NCBI GenBank assembly: GCA_037957365.1
Contig: JARHVA010000397.1
Span: 2,306,001-2,370,000, forward strand
Reading direction: 5' to 3'
Source of the DNA: Torreya grandis
Taxonomy: Eukaryota; Streptophyta; Pinopsida; Cupressales; Taxaceae
Length of the DNA stretch: 64,000 nucleotides
Numbering within the stretch: the first letter of the stretch is position 1; every line of letters starts with the position of its first letter. Below are positions 50,904 through 62,963 of the stretch, piece by piece. A program made the translations under genes and the position numbers. The notes beneath the pieces are model-generated. The model had not been told where the DNA came from. It was given only the letters and a program-made list of their open reading frames with translations, and did not search any database.

Positions 50904-51838
50904 AATAAAATATGTATGCAATCATTAAATTAAAGAGACTTGTTTTTTTTAATAATTTATATACTTCCAAGCCTATTGAGAGAATATATGTGAGTTGTGA
51001 TTGAGATATAGTGTATTTTTACAATTATGAAAACCATAATACTCAACTTATATCATATAAAAAATGCATGTGGGCTTATATACCATGTCACGATTCATAA
51101 CTAAAATACCATTATTTTTCAAGAAAATCCGGTTATCTTCAACATATTTGAAAAATTAAATTTTTATTTCATTCACACTATTATAAATCCAATATAAAAC
51201 ATATAATCATACCTTTAAATCCAAGCTTCTACAAACATAACTTTGAAATTCTTTGTATTCCTCTTTTATAGAAAAAAAATCCAACTAGTAGAGTTTTCCT
51301 TCCACTATTAAAGCTTTCAAATGACTTTGAAACATAAAAAAACATCACTTTTATATTGGAGTAACCAAGTTAGATGTATTAAATTATGTTTTCAACTTAT
51401 ATTAGATCATAAAATTTTCAAACAACTTAAGTGGCTGCCAAACTTAGTGATTTTATTCTCAAATTAGCAAACAAGTTATCTTCATAACAAAATTGATCAT
51501 GAAAACATGAATCAAGGCACTACCAAAGATTAAATATCACCTTACTACCAATCATCCAAAATCTATAAAGATAGAGAAACATACCTATGGTCATTAATTA
51601 CCCATTTTTATAATGTCCATTTTGGGTCACTAGCCACCAAATATTAAAATCCATGCAATTAATCAACTTTTAGTCACTATGCCCAAAGTGGGTTATCATA
51701 CAAAACAAGTATATGACCTAAATCACTTTAACATTATAACTATACTTATTGAATCATAGAACTTATATAATATACCATTATCTAATGATTATGTCATGAA
51801 CTTTTCATAGAATTAAAATAATATGATTTTCCATAACT

Positions 51839-51853
51839 AACAATCCGTGCTAG
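51839..51853. repeat. Target-site duplication of LINE copy 2, left
   Basis: aacaatccgtgctag; the right copy 52,965-52,979 is aacaatccatgctag. The single difference is CG versus CA, the expected decay of a methylated CpG. Confidence 0.9.
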
Positions 51854-52681
51854 TATGGCCAAACCTTGGCATAAGGATTTTAATCCTCTTACAGAATCCT
51901 TTAACAAGCTCCCTATATGGGTGCGGCTCCCTTATATTCCGATACACTTGTGCAAGAGGCAGTTTTTAAAACCATTAGAAATGCCATAGGGGATTTTTTA
52001 TATGAAGAAGATAGTACGAATAGTCACCATTCGACTTGTGCACGATTTCTGGCAAATCTGGATGTTTCAAAGGGCCTTCCTAAGGCGATTTGCATTGACT
52101 CTCCAAGGGGTACCTAGACACAAATATTGGATTATGAGGGGATCCCTTTTCGGTGCAGGAAGTGTCACCAGATGGGATATATTGCTGTTCATTGTGTTGC
52201 TGGGAAAACCAATCCCAGACGTTCACCTTCTTGGTGGCCTAAGGATTTCTCTGAACTTAGCTTGGACAAACAACCTCTGGAAGCAACAACTAAATTTGAG
52301 ACCGAGAATGAGGAAAGTTCGCAATCTGAATCGGAAGATGAAGAGGAATCAATGGAGAATCATTCTAATGAAGCCCTTGCAGAGGCTATGGTTAGTGATA
52401 CAGCTGAGCCAGAGGAGGAGGTGGTGATCTCTTCCCCTATTTTGGAAGATCTTTCTAAGAGCCAGATTGTGTTTGACACTTACAAGGAGTTAATGCCTAC
52501 TAGAGTCCAAAGATCATTGTCTTCTGAGGCATGGGTTGCTGAGGCACCCAAGGTAGAGGATGGTTGGATAGTAGTTAGGAGGAAGAAGTCTAATCCTTTG
52601 GTCCCTCCTCTAGATATGAATCTTCGGTCATGCAAAAATAAAAATATTAACTTAAAAGATTCATCCAAAGTTCCCTTTTGA
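51854..52681 (+). pseudogene. LINE ORF1 C-terminal half: DUF4283 end, CCHC knuckle, acidic tail
   Basis: Starts inside the DUF4283 core: WHKDFNPLTESFNKLPIWVR, then after a frame change near 51,945 AVFKTIRNAIGDFLYEEDS and ARFLANLDVSKGLPKAICI. One TAG (52,115-52,117) stands where Trp is expected. The knuckle is CRKCHQMGYIAVHC (52,151-52,192) with Tyr in place of the zinc-binding His, a single C-to-T change. A Glu/Ser-rich acidic stretch (about 52,296-52,425) precedes a basic end with WIVVRRKKSNPL; TGA at 52,679. Two lesions and a lost ligand make it non-functional, yet the second half (52,118-52,681) is one open frame of 187 codons. Confidence 0.9.
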
Positions 52682-52964
52682 TGACTGGTTTTTTAGAGGC
52701 TGTAAATTGGTTGCTTTTTTGGTTGGCTGGTTATTGGTCTGGAAGGTTGTTCAACTTGTTGTTCCAGTTGGTTAACTTTCAGATCAGTGTTTTAACATCT
52801 ATTTTTCATGATCATATTTTTTGGTAACAGGTCCCTGTAAAATCTGGTATAGGTTCTATTCTGTAATCAGGTTCATTTGTTAACCTGATTGTGCTTTAAG
52901 GTTTATCTTTCTCCTTGTATAGGGTTTTGGGGTCCCTTCAAAACCTGTTTTTACCTTAATCTAA
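52682..52964 (+). other. LINE 3' untranslated region
   Basis: G/T-rich 283 bases (many ggttg and ggtt motifs) between the ORF1 stop and the shared terminus. No endonuclease or RT coding, and no room for one. Confidence 0.8.
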
Positions 52965-53487
52965 AACAATCCATGCTAGAATTATATAAAGACAAGTTCA
53001 GATAATAATAGAGAATTGTTAAGTAGAATTACACATGAAATTATTGAATGTTTATATTTACTTTATTTCTATAATTTACCTACTCATGTGACCCAATGTT
53101 ATAGAAAATCAATGCAAAATTTACCTTTTTTGAGATAAATTATTTATAATTGAAACAAACCATTGACGATGCACAATCAACATTATTCATACAAGATTAC
53201 TTCTATAAAACTACAAGCACTGTACATTGACATTGAAAATATATTTACTTATGACAATAACTATTCTATCAAAACCACTTAATTAACATCAAGAGAAATA
53301 AATTTCTACGAAGTAGTAATTGCTAAAAATTGCACATGTAAAGAAAGAAAGAATATTCAAATGAATGTAAATGAGTTGGCCCCCACCAATAATTATAAAC
53401 TTCATGACACTAAGTAATCAATATGGTATAATATAAGTACACTCTATTTTTTTTTAAAAGAGGGGGTGTAAAAAATAGGATTAATAA

Positions 53488-53689
53488 ATCCAAAAGTACA
53501 AATGGTATATAATTCACATCCTCCTCCATCACATTATGAGTACCCATTAGATGGGATTATTGGTACTTATACATGGCATACACCTCTTATGGTTAAGCTA
53601 CCCTCTATTTTTTTTATTATAGTGAGATTGTGGATGATGATTCCAATTTTCATTCCTTATTTACTCAAGTATACATTTTTTAATACCCT
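53488..53689 (+). pseudogene. Gag-protease spacer after the nested element
   Basis: Resumption of the split gag-protease element: reading MVYNSHPPPSHYEYPLDGII (53,502-53,561), Pro/Tyr-rich, in the frame leading to the protease. Not a recognised domain. Confidence 0.5.
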
Positions 53690-54005
53690 ATACATAGTAT
53701 TATGATTGATAATTTTGAGAATGATAACATTTGTACCATGACATTAATCATTCATTCGGATTATATAAATCATGATTTAAATACTTTAACCAAATCAATT
53801 AGAGAATTTGATGGGACCTCACAATAGTATTGGTGAGATTGACTTACCTTTACAGGTGGCTCCTACACATATGGTTACTACATTTTTAGTTATACCTTTC
53901 ATGAATGTCTTTGATATGTTATTGGGATCACCTAGGATATATATACTTCAAGAAATTCCTTTTATAGTGCATGGGCGTGTTAAATACATTCATGCAATCA
54001 AGTAA
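53690..54005 (+). pseudogene. Ty3/gypsy aspartic protease remnant
   Basis: IMIDNFENDNIC (about 53,699-53,735) occupies the VDNGSS...C loop, with the catalytic Asp kept and Gly lost. REFDGTS (about 53,803-53,823) matches the family's RAFDGT. After a frame change, IGEIDLPLQV, FLVIPFMNVFDMLLGSPRI and FIVHGRVKYI (53,829-53,996) match the C-terminal half (GEI.LP...P..F.V......LLGRPWI......H...K). It corresponds to the protease at 1-640. Confidence 0.78.
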
Positions 54006-56410
54006 TTATAGTTTCTGAAATTCCATATGAACATCCACTTGAACAAGATAAGTTTATACCCAAATAATTACTTATCAAACATATTAAGGTTAATACTTTA
54101 CAAAATGGTAAACAACAAGTAATCCCCTTTACTCGGTGGCCTATACTTTAGATACCATTCCATAAAATATACAAAGTGGGTTCCATTGAATCCTCATCTA
54201 CTATATAATATATTTACATATCTAGAGCACCTACAAATATTCCTATTACTACTATTCCACAAAAACCATAGATTTCTATTATACATACTTACAATATTGC
54301 ATATTCTATAATGATAAATATTAGACCTATACATGGTCCTTGGTAGGTCCACCAATTTATTTCACAATGGGGAGTTAACTATGTGCATCCATGGTATGAG
54401 ATCATAGGATAGTATTTTTAGTGTCAAATATTATAAAAATACAAAAAATAGTAATAATTTCAAACATCCAAAAATAGTAATAGCATTAACATGTTATATT
54501 AGCTCCTTGGCATATATGTTGTTGATTCCATGTTGGTAGATGGAATATCAATATTTTGTATACACACATGTGTTTTACACATCATTTGAGTGTGATTTAG
54601 TAATACAAAGATACATGATTTATGTACTATCATATGTTGGGCATTACTTCTTCTCATGTTATATGGATATTGGGGGTATCTGCTTCTTTGATCATGATAG
54701 ATCAAGATTATATCATGATATGATCACTTTACATTATCATGTTTGAATTTATATACTTACACATTCCTTTATCCATACTTATATCTCTTACATTGTACTT
54801 GATATACTATGTACTTAATGATTTTTAATAGCACATATAATCCATGGGCTAGTATGATATGTTTGTGTTGGTTGCTTATGATTTTCCTTTATGAACTTGC
54901 TTGAGTGTCTTATTTTGATTGTTTAAGAATTTGAATATGCTCCATTATTTACATCAATTATTATTTGTTTACCTCTTTGACATTTGAATATGTCATTTCC
55001 TATTATATGGACATTTGAACATATTAGGAGTTATTTTATAGAGATATTTATAATTAATATCTCTTTGATTGTATGACAGTTAAACATGTCCGTTATTTAC
55101 AATCTCTTTGGACCATTGTATTTTAATTTTATATTGAGTGATCTTGCATGTGTTACTGATTATTTTTTGATGTTGTCATATTAATCTCTAGAATTTGTCA
55201 TGATCTATATCCTATATATTAGGACTTGATGTGATCACATTTTATATGCTTCAATGATATGTCTACCTAAACATGTTTCTCCTAAATGAAACATGATACA
55301 TTCACACAATTTACATCATTATATTATGTTTTTTAAGTAAGGTAACTATGAATTTATAGTTCCCATCACCATAAAATGGGGTACATATTATTGTGGGCAT
55401 GTCATAGAGGCATGGCTTCCACATTCTTCATAGATTTAAATTGTAGTGTAACCATGTTTTAGAAACATGTTCTTCATGTCACATTTTTAGATATAAAGTG
55501 GGGGAGTGTTTTGGAAAAAATTTCTCCACATTTACACCAATTTTTAGTTTTAGCTTATATTGGGGACATGTCATGGAAACATGTTCTCCACACTTGGATA
55601 GTTTGAAAATTGGCCAAATTATACAATTTTATGAGTCATATACACAGTTATGGTAGAATTATATACATTAGTACCACTTTTATACCCAAGTTTTATCATG
55701 ATACATACATAAGGTGAATATTCTATGAAACAAGCACCTAAATAAAAAAATAAAATCATATTTCAGTTTTTAGTTTTCAAACACTTGTACAAACTTTAGT
55801 TCACTAGTATGGAGTGTTACAAACTATTATTGAGATAATATACTTTAATATTTAGTTATATGTTGGTATGATTGAGGTGATTAAATCACTCAATATTTTA
55901 AATTTTATAGTTTGGACTTGATTACATCATTCAACTTCACCATATTTATAGTGTGAGTTGACTTGGTTCACTCACACTCCCTCCATTATAAGTATGATTG
56001 AGTTACATAATTGAGATAATGTCAACTACCATATGGACATTTACTTTTTTCTCCAAGGTTCAGGTCATGTATCCTCTAATATTTCTATATATATGTAGTT
56101 CAAACATTTATATTTGTCCTAATATTAGCTATAATGGTTCATAATGACACATCTTTTCAAATCAAATTTTCAAAAGGTAGGGTAGTTGCATCGATACATG
56201 TGTACTCTTTAACCATGTTCTTTGTATTTGAATCATTTCAATGATTTTGATTTAGGATTATATGCACTAGTTATATATTGTAGCATGTTATTGGTCTTAG
56301 GTCAGTCACCAAAAGAACACTCAAGTTGGGCTCACACAAAGGTAAGGTGTGTTATGCACACCCCAATACATATTATTTTACTTTAAACTATTAATTTCAT
56401 TACTAGATTA
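54006..56410 (+). other. Short linker and non-coding 3' part of the gag-protease element
   Basis: To about 54,460 a weak coding trace (IRPIHGPW near 54,331) persists; beyond that none. No RT or integrase motif on either strand. Features: a degenerate motif like catttgaacatgtcc recurring at about 54,930-55,090; three variants of an acatg...gaaacatgttct motif at about 55,400, 55,450 and 55,565; and a second purine tract aaagtgggggag (55,496-55,507) followed by TGTTTTGG, which could mark another eroded LTR border. Confidence 0.55.
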
Positions 56411-56421
56411 AATGGGGGAAA
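56411..56421 (+). other. Polypurine tract of the gag-protease element
   Basis: aatgggggaaa immediately before the 3' LTR; the older relative at 37,206-37,216 has aggggtgggaa in the same place. Confidence 0.7.
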
Positions 56422-57782
56422 CATAGACATTGTTTCTAAATTATATATCACCTCGGTCTTATACACTTGGAGAATACAAACCTTGTCTTTTACTCTTAAT
56501 TTTAGGTATTTCCCACTATTGAAATGCTTATATCCATTATTTATCTATGCTCATTACTTATCTCTTGGTATGATCAATGTTATTCTAATGACTCAAACCT
56601 TATATGATTCTAGAATGCTATAAACTTAATTATCTTCTATCTCTATAGATTTTGGACCTATGTTGATTTTCCAACTGCCCACACACTAGAATTCTAGTCA
56701 GACTCTTACGTTAACATAAATGTATTATTCCAATGCAAGTGCCTAGTGATATAAAGTCATCAAATTTACAAATGAAATGTATACCTATGGTTTCCCTAAG
56801 TGATTTAATGTGAGAAATTTCAAAAAAGGGATTCACACACACACACACACAATATAAAACCTCATTCATATCTAACCTAACACATACCTAAAAAAATAGA
56901 AGTAACTTACCAAAATCACTCAATCAATCATTGATGTGAACAAAGATCACCTATTTTTTCCTATTTCTAGATTATTGATAGGGACAACACATCTACAAGT
57001 TTGAATTACTAAAGGATAAACCCATGAATCATATTTTCCAAGTTGCAATCTAGGTTGTTGTCATACTTACTTTTCATGTATTGCACCCTTATGTACACAT
57101 AATCCAACACATTAAGGGATACCAACATTAGTTTGAGATTGTCTTAAAAGTAATGGATATGTAGTAACATCCAATGACAGAGGAGTCTTTGGGATTAGAT
57201 TCACACCATGATCTCACTAACCCATTTTTTCCATAGTCACTATGGAGATGAAGAACTAGGATTTTTCTATTTGACAAGGAATGACATCCCATGATCTATA
57301 TCTAAACACACTAGAGCAAAGGAAACACATAATCCAAAATATCCTAGGCGGTCACATCCATATCTAGTAGGTATTTCATATAAGAAACTTGAAACAAAAT
57401 TATATATAAGCATTGATGTAATTATCTAAGATTGAAGCAAGTGTCTAAGTTTGATACAAGTGTATGAGGACTTAAAGGTCAAATACCTAAAATCTGATAA
57501 TTGATCCTTACTCCATATCTAGTTTATTTTGAGCATGTTTCATATCAGTTCTAAATGGGCATAGTAATCCATCTAAGTAACATTATTTTAAATTTATTTC
57601 AATATCAATCATTGGTTGTACTTACTATTTTTAGTATATCTCAGTATTAAAATTTAGAATATTGTTTGTCTTACTTTGAAAATTAATTAGCCTACTATAA
57701 ACATAGTTTATCACCCTTGTACCCTAGGGTATCTTTACCCCTTTAAACCTATAACCCCACTTATAGATTTTTGGTTTAAACA
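56422..57782 (+). repeat. 3' LTR of the gag-protease element
   Basis: 1,361 bases aligned with 38,259-39,630. The expected TG start now reads CA (catagacat), and the end is TTTAAACA. It contains (CA)9 at 56,834-56,851. Confidence 0.78.
56834..56851. repeat. (CA)9 microsatellite
   Basis: Eighteen bases of CA repeat at the LTR position that carries (AT)n in the partner LTR. Confidence 0.95.
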
Positions 57783-58062
57783 ATAATCTTGAATATTGAT
57801 CCTACATATTTTACACTTATTTCTAGTCTAAATTTGTATGTGCATAGTAAACCAATTAAGTACCATTGATTTATGTTTATTGAAATATATTTCAATATAT
57901 GTACTTTGTAATTTTTAGAAATCTTAGCTGTAAAAATTTATAATATTATTTATCCAATTTTTCTATTGATAGAGATGTTATAGATTAGTTTATCACCCTT
58001 ATGCTTGAACTATTTAAATATTCTTAATCATATTCCTACATATAAAAATTTAGTGTTAAATA
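57783..58062 (+). repeat. Old LTR, right part
   Basis: Continues the LTR interrupted at 38,258. It aligns with 57,490-57,782 and 39,345-39,630 (shared gcatagtaa, a central Ttt/Att-rich block, agtttatcacccttat) and ends ttaaata where its relatives end ttaaaca. Its presence directly after the 3' LTR shows that the gag-protease element landed inside this older LTR. Confidence 0.72.
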
Positions 58063-59839
58063 ATTACAAGTTTCCATTGTATCACAAATTTTACAAATTT
58101 GGGATCAACCCCTTAAAATGCTTATGAATTATTTGATGGAAAAGGATTGTGAATCATTTTTTTAATTTATTAGTAACTATTATATATGAATATATTTGTA
58201 ACTATAATTTGTTATTATTTTCTGCTTCATAAAATTCCTAGAAATAAAATATGTTGATCAATATTTTAGGTAAAATATTATAACATTAATTACCATACAT
58301 ATTCATGATTTTGGTAACTTTTCAAGGGTTCCTGATGGATTGTGTATATATGGGTTTAAATAATTATTAGCATTTAATTAATTAGATATTATGATAATCA
58401 TAATAAGAAAACATCTAAGGATCATATAACCTTTGAACCATTATTTGTGATAAAACATTCAATATTACCCATTGGTCTTAATAGGGATAAATAAATATGA
58501 AATGTTGAATAAAGTCACCTATACATGCTTCACTGTAAAAGTAAAATGAACTAATAACCAATTTCTTGAATAAGATACAATTATTGATAAATATATTTAT
58601 CTATGTTCTCTCATTAATCAAGTAAAAAATATGGAGTCTATATGCTTGAATAAAGTTTAATGATTCCTATGTTTACCTCTTTGCTTAAGTTGAAAAGCAT
58701 GATTTGTCAAAAAAAATCTAAAAGTAAAAAAATACGAAAGGAGTAGTATTTTCATGTTTGGAGATAACCCCAAGTAATATTAAAATGGATAGTATAAGGA
58801 ATGAATAAATAAATAAATAATATAACCTTATACCTATGATTTCCCTTCAATGAATGTTATGTTTTTAGGCTAGATAAGGTTGTACTTTTAAAAAACTCTT
58901 CTTTAACTATTCATTGTTAATTTATTTCCTTTAGGAAATCTATGTAAAAAGGTCTAAAATATGAATATGTGGGTATGTCTTATTGTATTAATTGCAACAT
59001 GAATCATATGAATTAATAAATAGATCTATAAGTTTGACAAGCTAAACGTGATTTGAGGTTCTATTCGAATAATCATGTTTTAATCCATTAGAGATTGTGC
59101 TAAGTCCATAAGATCAAATTTAAAGTATATACTAATAATTATTATTCACTTATCCATTTACAAGGGAATGAATTGATGAATTTAAAATCTTAAGAACCAA
59201 AAAAATAAAGACTAATAAGAGAATTTATTTGACCATTTTCACTTCAAGTTATCATGAATAACAAGTTAAGATGATGAGAAGACATTAAAAATATTAATGA
59301 AATATGATTTTATTTTGTTTTTATCTATAGTTAAATCAAATAAAAATATAAACCTACAAGCCGGAAATTAATTTATTTAGTCCAAAGCACTCATACCCCT
59401 TAGAGGGGTCAACAAAAAAAAGGTGAGAAACTAGCCTTGAACATGAGAACTACAATGTCACACCAAATTATTCATTCACCCTTATAGATTTAAAACTACT
59501 TAATTTTTTTACAAAGCGTAAAGATATGGATAAGGGTTTTATATATTAACAAATTATATACACACAATATTTTAAAACTTTATCTATGAATGATGCTTTC
59601 TCACTTGTAAGAACATGTTGAATCTTAATATCTTTGAGTGCATGCCTTAAAGGGTGTACTGGGAAAGGAGTTAGCATACTTTTGGTGTTTTTAAAGATTA
59701 TTGGCCCCTATAACATGACCTAAAACCAATAAAAGATACTCTTATATGATTCCCTAAGCATTAAAAACCCACTTATATACTCCCCTAAGAAATACACCAT
59801 CTAAAATAGTCCCTATCTAAGCAAAAAACTATTTTACCC
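58063..59839. other. Unclassified AT-rich DNA
   Basis: No coding trace, paralogue or tandem structure recognised. Confidence 0.5.
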
Positions 59840-62400
59840 ACTTTTTCTACTATGTCAACCAGGTCAACCTTGTTAAGAATTTAGTACATATTAAAGAACT
59901 ATGTCTACCCAAGTTGATGTAGGTCGAGGCCTAATATCTCTATTTACCATTTAACAAAGTTGACTGAGTTGACCTTGTTGGCTTAATTTTTGGGAAGGTT
60001 TAGGATCAATCACTGACTATAAATATCCCCTCAAATTCATTTCTAAAGAGAGGATCCTTAAATTTCACATCATTATTTCTTAAAAATATGCTTATGCAAT
60101 CAATAAGAGTTTTTATTTCTTAGGTTTTTACCTTGGAGAAGTAGCACTTTTATTTTGGAGGTCTTATATGCATAGGAAAAGTCTTGTAGAGTAGAGTTGA
60201 TCTATCTTTTTCATCCTTACAAGCCACAAAAACCTCTTACAAATCACCATTAGACAATGGAGAGATTGAGGCATAACTAGTTCACTTCAACAAGGTAATT
60301 ATACCCCTAGGCCTTTATATTTTGATAAGTAGATATTGTATAACTAATGGATTTAATTACATATCTCTTTACTTAGATTATTTCTATGTTATATTAAATA
60401 TAATTATCTTTGCATGTTTATTATCTTCCTCATTTATGCCACAAGATTTGGTGGGCACTAGATTAGCTTACATATTCATTTACTAGATTAGATTGCTTAC
60501 TATTATTACAATCATAAGACCTCACTAGGTCTATCACAAAATGACAATTGACTAGAGGATTTTGAAACCTTTCCTTTACCATTGTGTGATAATATATCCC
60601 TTAGTGTAGGTTTATAAGATCCATTATTTGTCATTACCCCAATATAAAAATGTATGTATAAGTAAATTTTTAGTTGATTACCTTCTCCAAGATTGGATAT
60701 TATTGAGTAGTAAAAGTTTTAGATATATATTATTTAAATTGCATACATTTTGGTGAACCTGATGTGAATATAACCCTTGAAAATTTCCAATTTTCCTTTA
60801 CAGATAACTAATCAACCATGTAGACCTAATTTAACATTCTACATATAGGTTTTTATACCTTGTTGAGCTTGTCGACCTAATTTGGCTTTGTATGCAAATT
60901 TTTTACAACTTCATCAACCCTATCAACCTAATTTAGCTATATGTATATATTTTTATATCCTAATCGATCCTATTAATATAGTTCAACCATTTATTTGCAG
61001 GTTTTCCAACAAAGGTGATCATGTCGACCTAGTTCAAATTTCTATGTGTAGAATTTCTATTTTCATAAAACTACATCAATCTAATCGACATAATTTTATT
61101 TTATTTATTATTTAATAATTTTATATATACTAGGTTTATTAAATTTAATCTATTTAATAATTATATTTTTACCTTTATTCGTTCAAACTTTCACCTAGAT
61201 GACCAAGTTCAAAATAATAACATATTTAGGAAAAATATTGCATCGACCTAGTCAATTATGTCTTATTTTATAGGTTCATATTAACCAAATCAGTATTTTA
61301 ACTTTATTAATTTTCAAAAAAATTATTTTTTTCACATTTTTAAAAATTTAAATTTTAGTATCTATTTTACTAGTTTATTATTTTTATAAAACTATACCTA
61401 TACAGTCAACTAGGTCGACAAGATCGACCCAATTTCATATCTTTTTTCTTCCTAGAAAACTAATTTGACCTATTCAACTATGTATTTTATAACCTATATT
61501 TATAATATACTAATTCAATTATCTTGAATCTATTTTATTATATTTTTTCAACTCAATCAACTGAGTTAACCTTGTTCTCTTTTTTCCTTCCTATTTCAAG
61601 CAAAAGGATTTAACCTACATTGATACTAATTAAAATTAATTTACTTTTTAGTTGGATGCCTATTTTTTACTTTCCAAATATAAAAATTTAGCTTTTGAAT
61701 CATTTATTTTCACTCTTATTTTCCTTTATTTGGCTTTCCTTGGAAAATATGTACTAGTAGTTTTAAAACTACTTAGCTACTATAATGAAGGGTTACTTGA
61801 TACTTTGTTTATGGTCCTCATCTATCATTTATAGATATTATGGTATGAGGTGATTTCCCCATTACTCATAACCATAATACAAACCTAAACATGGTATTTA
61901 GTTTCCACATACCATGATATTTTAGGAATGCCTAAGATTTACATCTTTATTGAACCTTAAGAATCCAACCATCCATTTGTTTGTGTGGTACATCAATTGC
62001 TAGATAGCGTTAATAATCTACTTCTAGCTTATCCTTGAAATTGGGTTTAGTGGTTTATGTTAATGGTGCTTCCTCTATAGTTAGTACTCTAAAACATGAG
62101 TTGACACTATCCAACATGCAAGTGAGTATCTTTGAAATCTTATACTTATAATCAAATCCTTTAGTATAACTTCTTGGTCTTATTTTCAAATAATTAATTA
62201 CCTTCTAAATTACATTATTATTGCTTATTGTTTGCTATTTTATGTTGTATTACAGACTTGTATTAACTAATGTTGATATAATATTTTTGGTGTGTGATGT
62301 AATTATATCGACTAACTCGACCTAATTGCATGTGTGCTTAGTTATTATTTATTTTTAACTAGAACTAAATCATCTAGATTCAGACCATTTTAAATTTTTC
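59840..62400. repeat. Degenerate repeat field with a tcaacc...cgacctaatt core
   Basis: Variants of a short core (tcaaccatgtagacctaatt near 60,812; tgtcgacctaatttggct near 60,869; tcaaccctatcaacctaatt near 60,915; tgtcgacctagttcaaat near 61,022; gtcaactaggtcgacaagat near 61,406) recur at irregular 45-60-base and longer spacings; inverse forms (gttgaccttgttgg) occur near 59,970. CpG-containing tcgac is conspicuous in a CpG-poor window. Open readings here (60,882-61,115; 61,652-61,834) look like chance. Confidence 0.55.
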
Positions 62401-62820
62401 CTAGATGATAGAACTTTGTCAACTAGATCAACTTAGTCTATTTTATATTATTCTATTTTATTTCATGTCATAACTTTATCAAACAACTTGACTCAATCTA
62501 TTTTAGACTATTTTATTTTTCTTCCTGTCAGAACATCATCAACCATCTAGACCGCATATTTTTTAAGCTATTTTATTTTCCTTCCTATCAAAACTTCATC
62601 AACCAACTTGACCCAGTATACGTTATATTTTTCTATTTTTATTCCTATTAAAACTTCATCAACCAGCTTGACCCATTCTATTTTAGAATATTCTATTTTA
62701 ATTCATATCAGAATTTTATCAACCATCTTAATGCAGTCTATTTTAGAATGTTCTAGTTTTATGACTATTTAACATAGTCATCCAAATTTATTTCATCTTA
62801 TTCCATATTTGAATGTCACC
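62401..62820. repeat. 60-bp-period minisatellite, about seven units
   Basis: Seven consecutive 60-base units keep exact register. The best-conserved parts are a cttcatcaaccaacttgac-like half and a tctattttagaatattc-like half. Units 2-6 are clearest; unit 7 and a possible unit before 62,401 are eroded. The first half resembles the core of the degenerate field upstream. Confidence 0.88.
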
Positions 62821-62963
62821 TTACTAATCTGACTAGATCAAATGGCTTAAACTGGTTCATTTTTCAACCTTTAAGTTTATCACTTCTCTAGTAAGTGTTT
62901 AAATCAAATCTTTCATCATGCACCACCTATTTGATGACGTTATAGAGTAAAATAAAACTAACA
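62821..62963. other. Short AT-rich spacer
   Basis: Between the minisatellite and the gag reading. Nothing recognised. Confidence 0.4.

Larger units (their letters stand above)
51854..52964 (+). mobile_element. ORF1-only LINE insertion, copy 2
   Basis: A 1,111-bp insertion with a 15-bp target duplication. The partner LTR shows the empty site. It contains the second half of ORF1 (51,854-52,681) and a 283-base 3' region ending ggtcccttcaaaacct, a T-run, accttaat and ctaaaa, the same terminus as the LINE at 20,788-22,570. There is no ORF2. It is the least decayed and most GC-rich stretch of the window, the youngest event of the nest. Confidence 0.92.
41479..53487 (-). mobile_element. LARD-like element, minus strand, inside the gag-protease element
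   Basis: Direct repeats 41,479-45,662 and 47,689-53,487 bound a 2.03-kb internal region. After removing the LINE and the microsatellite growth the right repeat is about 4.2 kb, matching the 4.18 kb of the left. Read on the minus strand, the LTR ends CCATCA and is followed by aaaaatttggcaac, the layout of plant gypsy elements (CA, A-rich, TTTGGCGCC-type primer site). The internal region has no recognisable pol. In stretches compared by eye the LTRs differ at roughly one base in ten, so the insertion is old. Target duplication unclear: ccaga (41,474-41,478) versus ccaaa near 53,490. Confidence 0.75.
47689..53487 (-). repeat. 5' LTR of the LARD-like element, enlarged by a LINE and a microsatellite
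   Basis: Aligned with 41,479-45,662 from tgatggtgaaaa onward. Additions are the 486-base AT-rich tract at 50,415-50,900 and the LINE 51,854-52,964 with its extra 15-bp target copy. A run of 18 A lies at 48,294-48,311. No coding apart from the LINE. Confidence 0.78.
38259..57782 (+). mobile_element. Gag-protease LTR retrotransposon without RT or integrase, with nested insertions
   Basis: 5' LTR 38,259-39,630, gag from 39,722, protease 53,690-54,005, polypurine tract 56,411-56,421, 3' LTR 56,422-57,782. A 12-kb LARD-like element (41,479-53,487) splits it between gag and protease. Excised, the internal region is about 4.8 kb and the element about 7.5 kb. Ty3/gypsy pol needs roughly 3 kb more for RT, RNase H and integrase, and no such motif lies between the protease and the polypurine tract. 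Flanking ctaat (38,254-38,258) and ataat (57,783-57,787) agree at four of five positions and are the likely target duplication. Confidence 0.75.

Noticed and set aside
50376..50970. Open frames of 110-185 codons made of Tyr/Ile/His
   Set aside because: They translate an alternating TA microsatellite on both strands and several frames at once; no protein meaning.
62401..62820. CRISPR-like array
   Set aside because: The regular 60-base period comes from contiguous diverged tandem units without distinct spacers, in a plant-type sequence.
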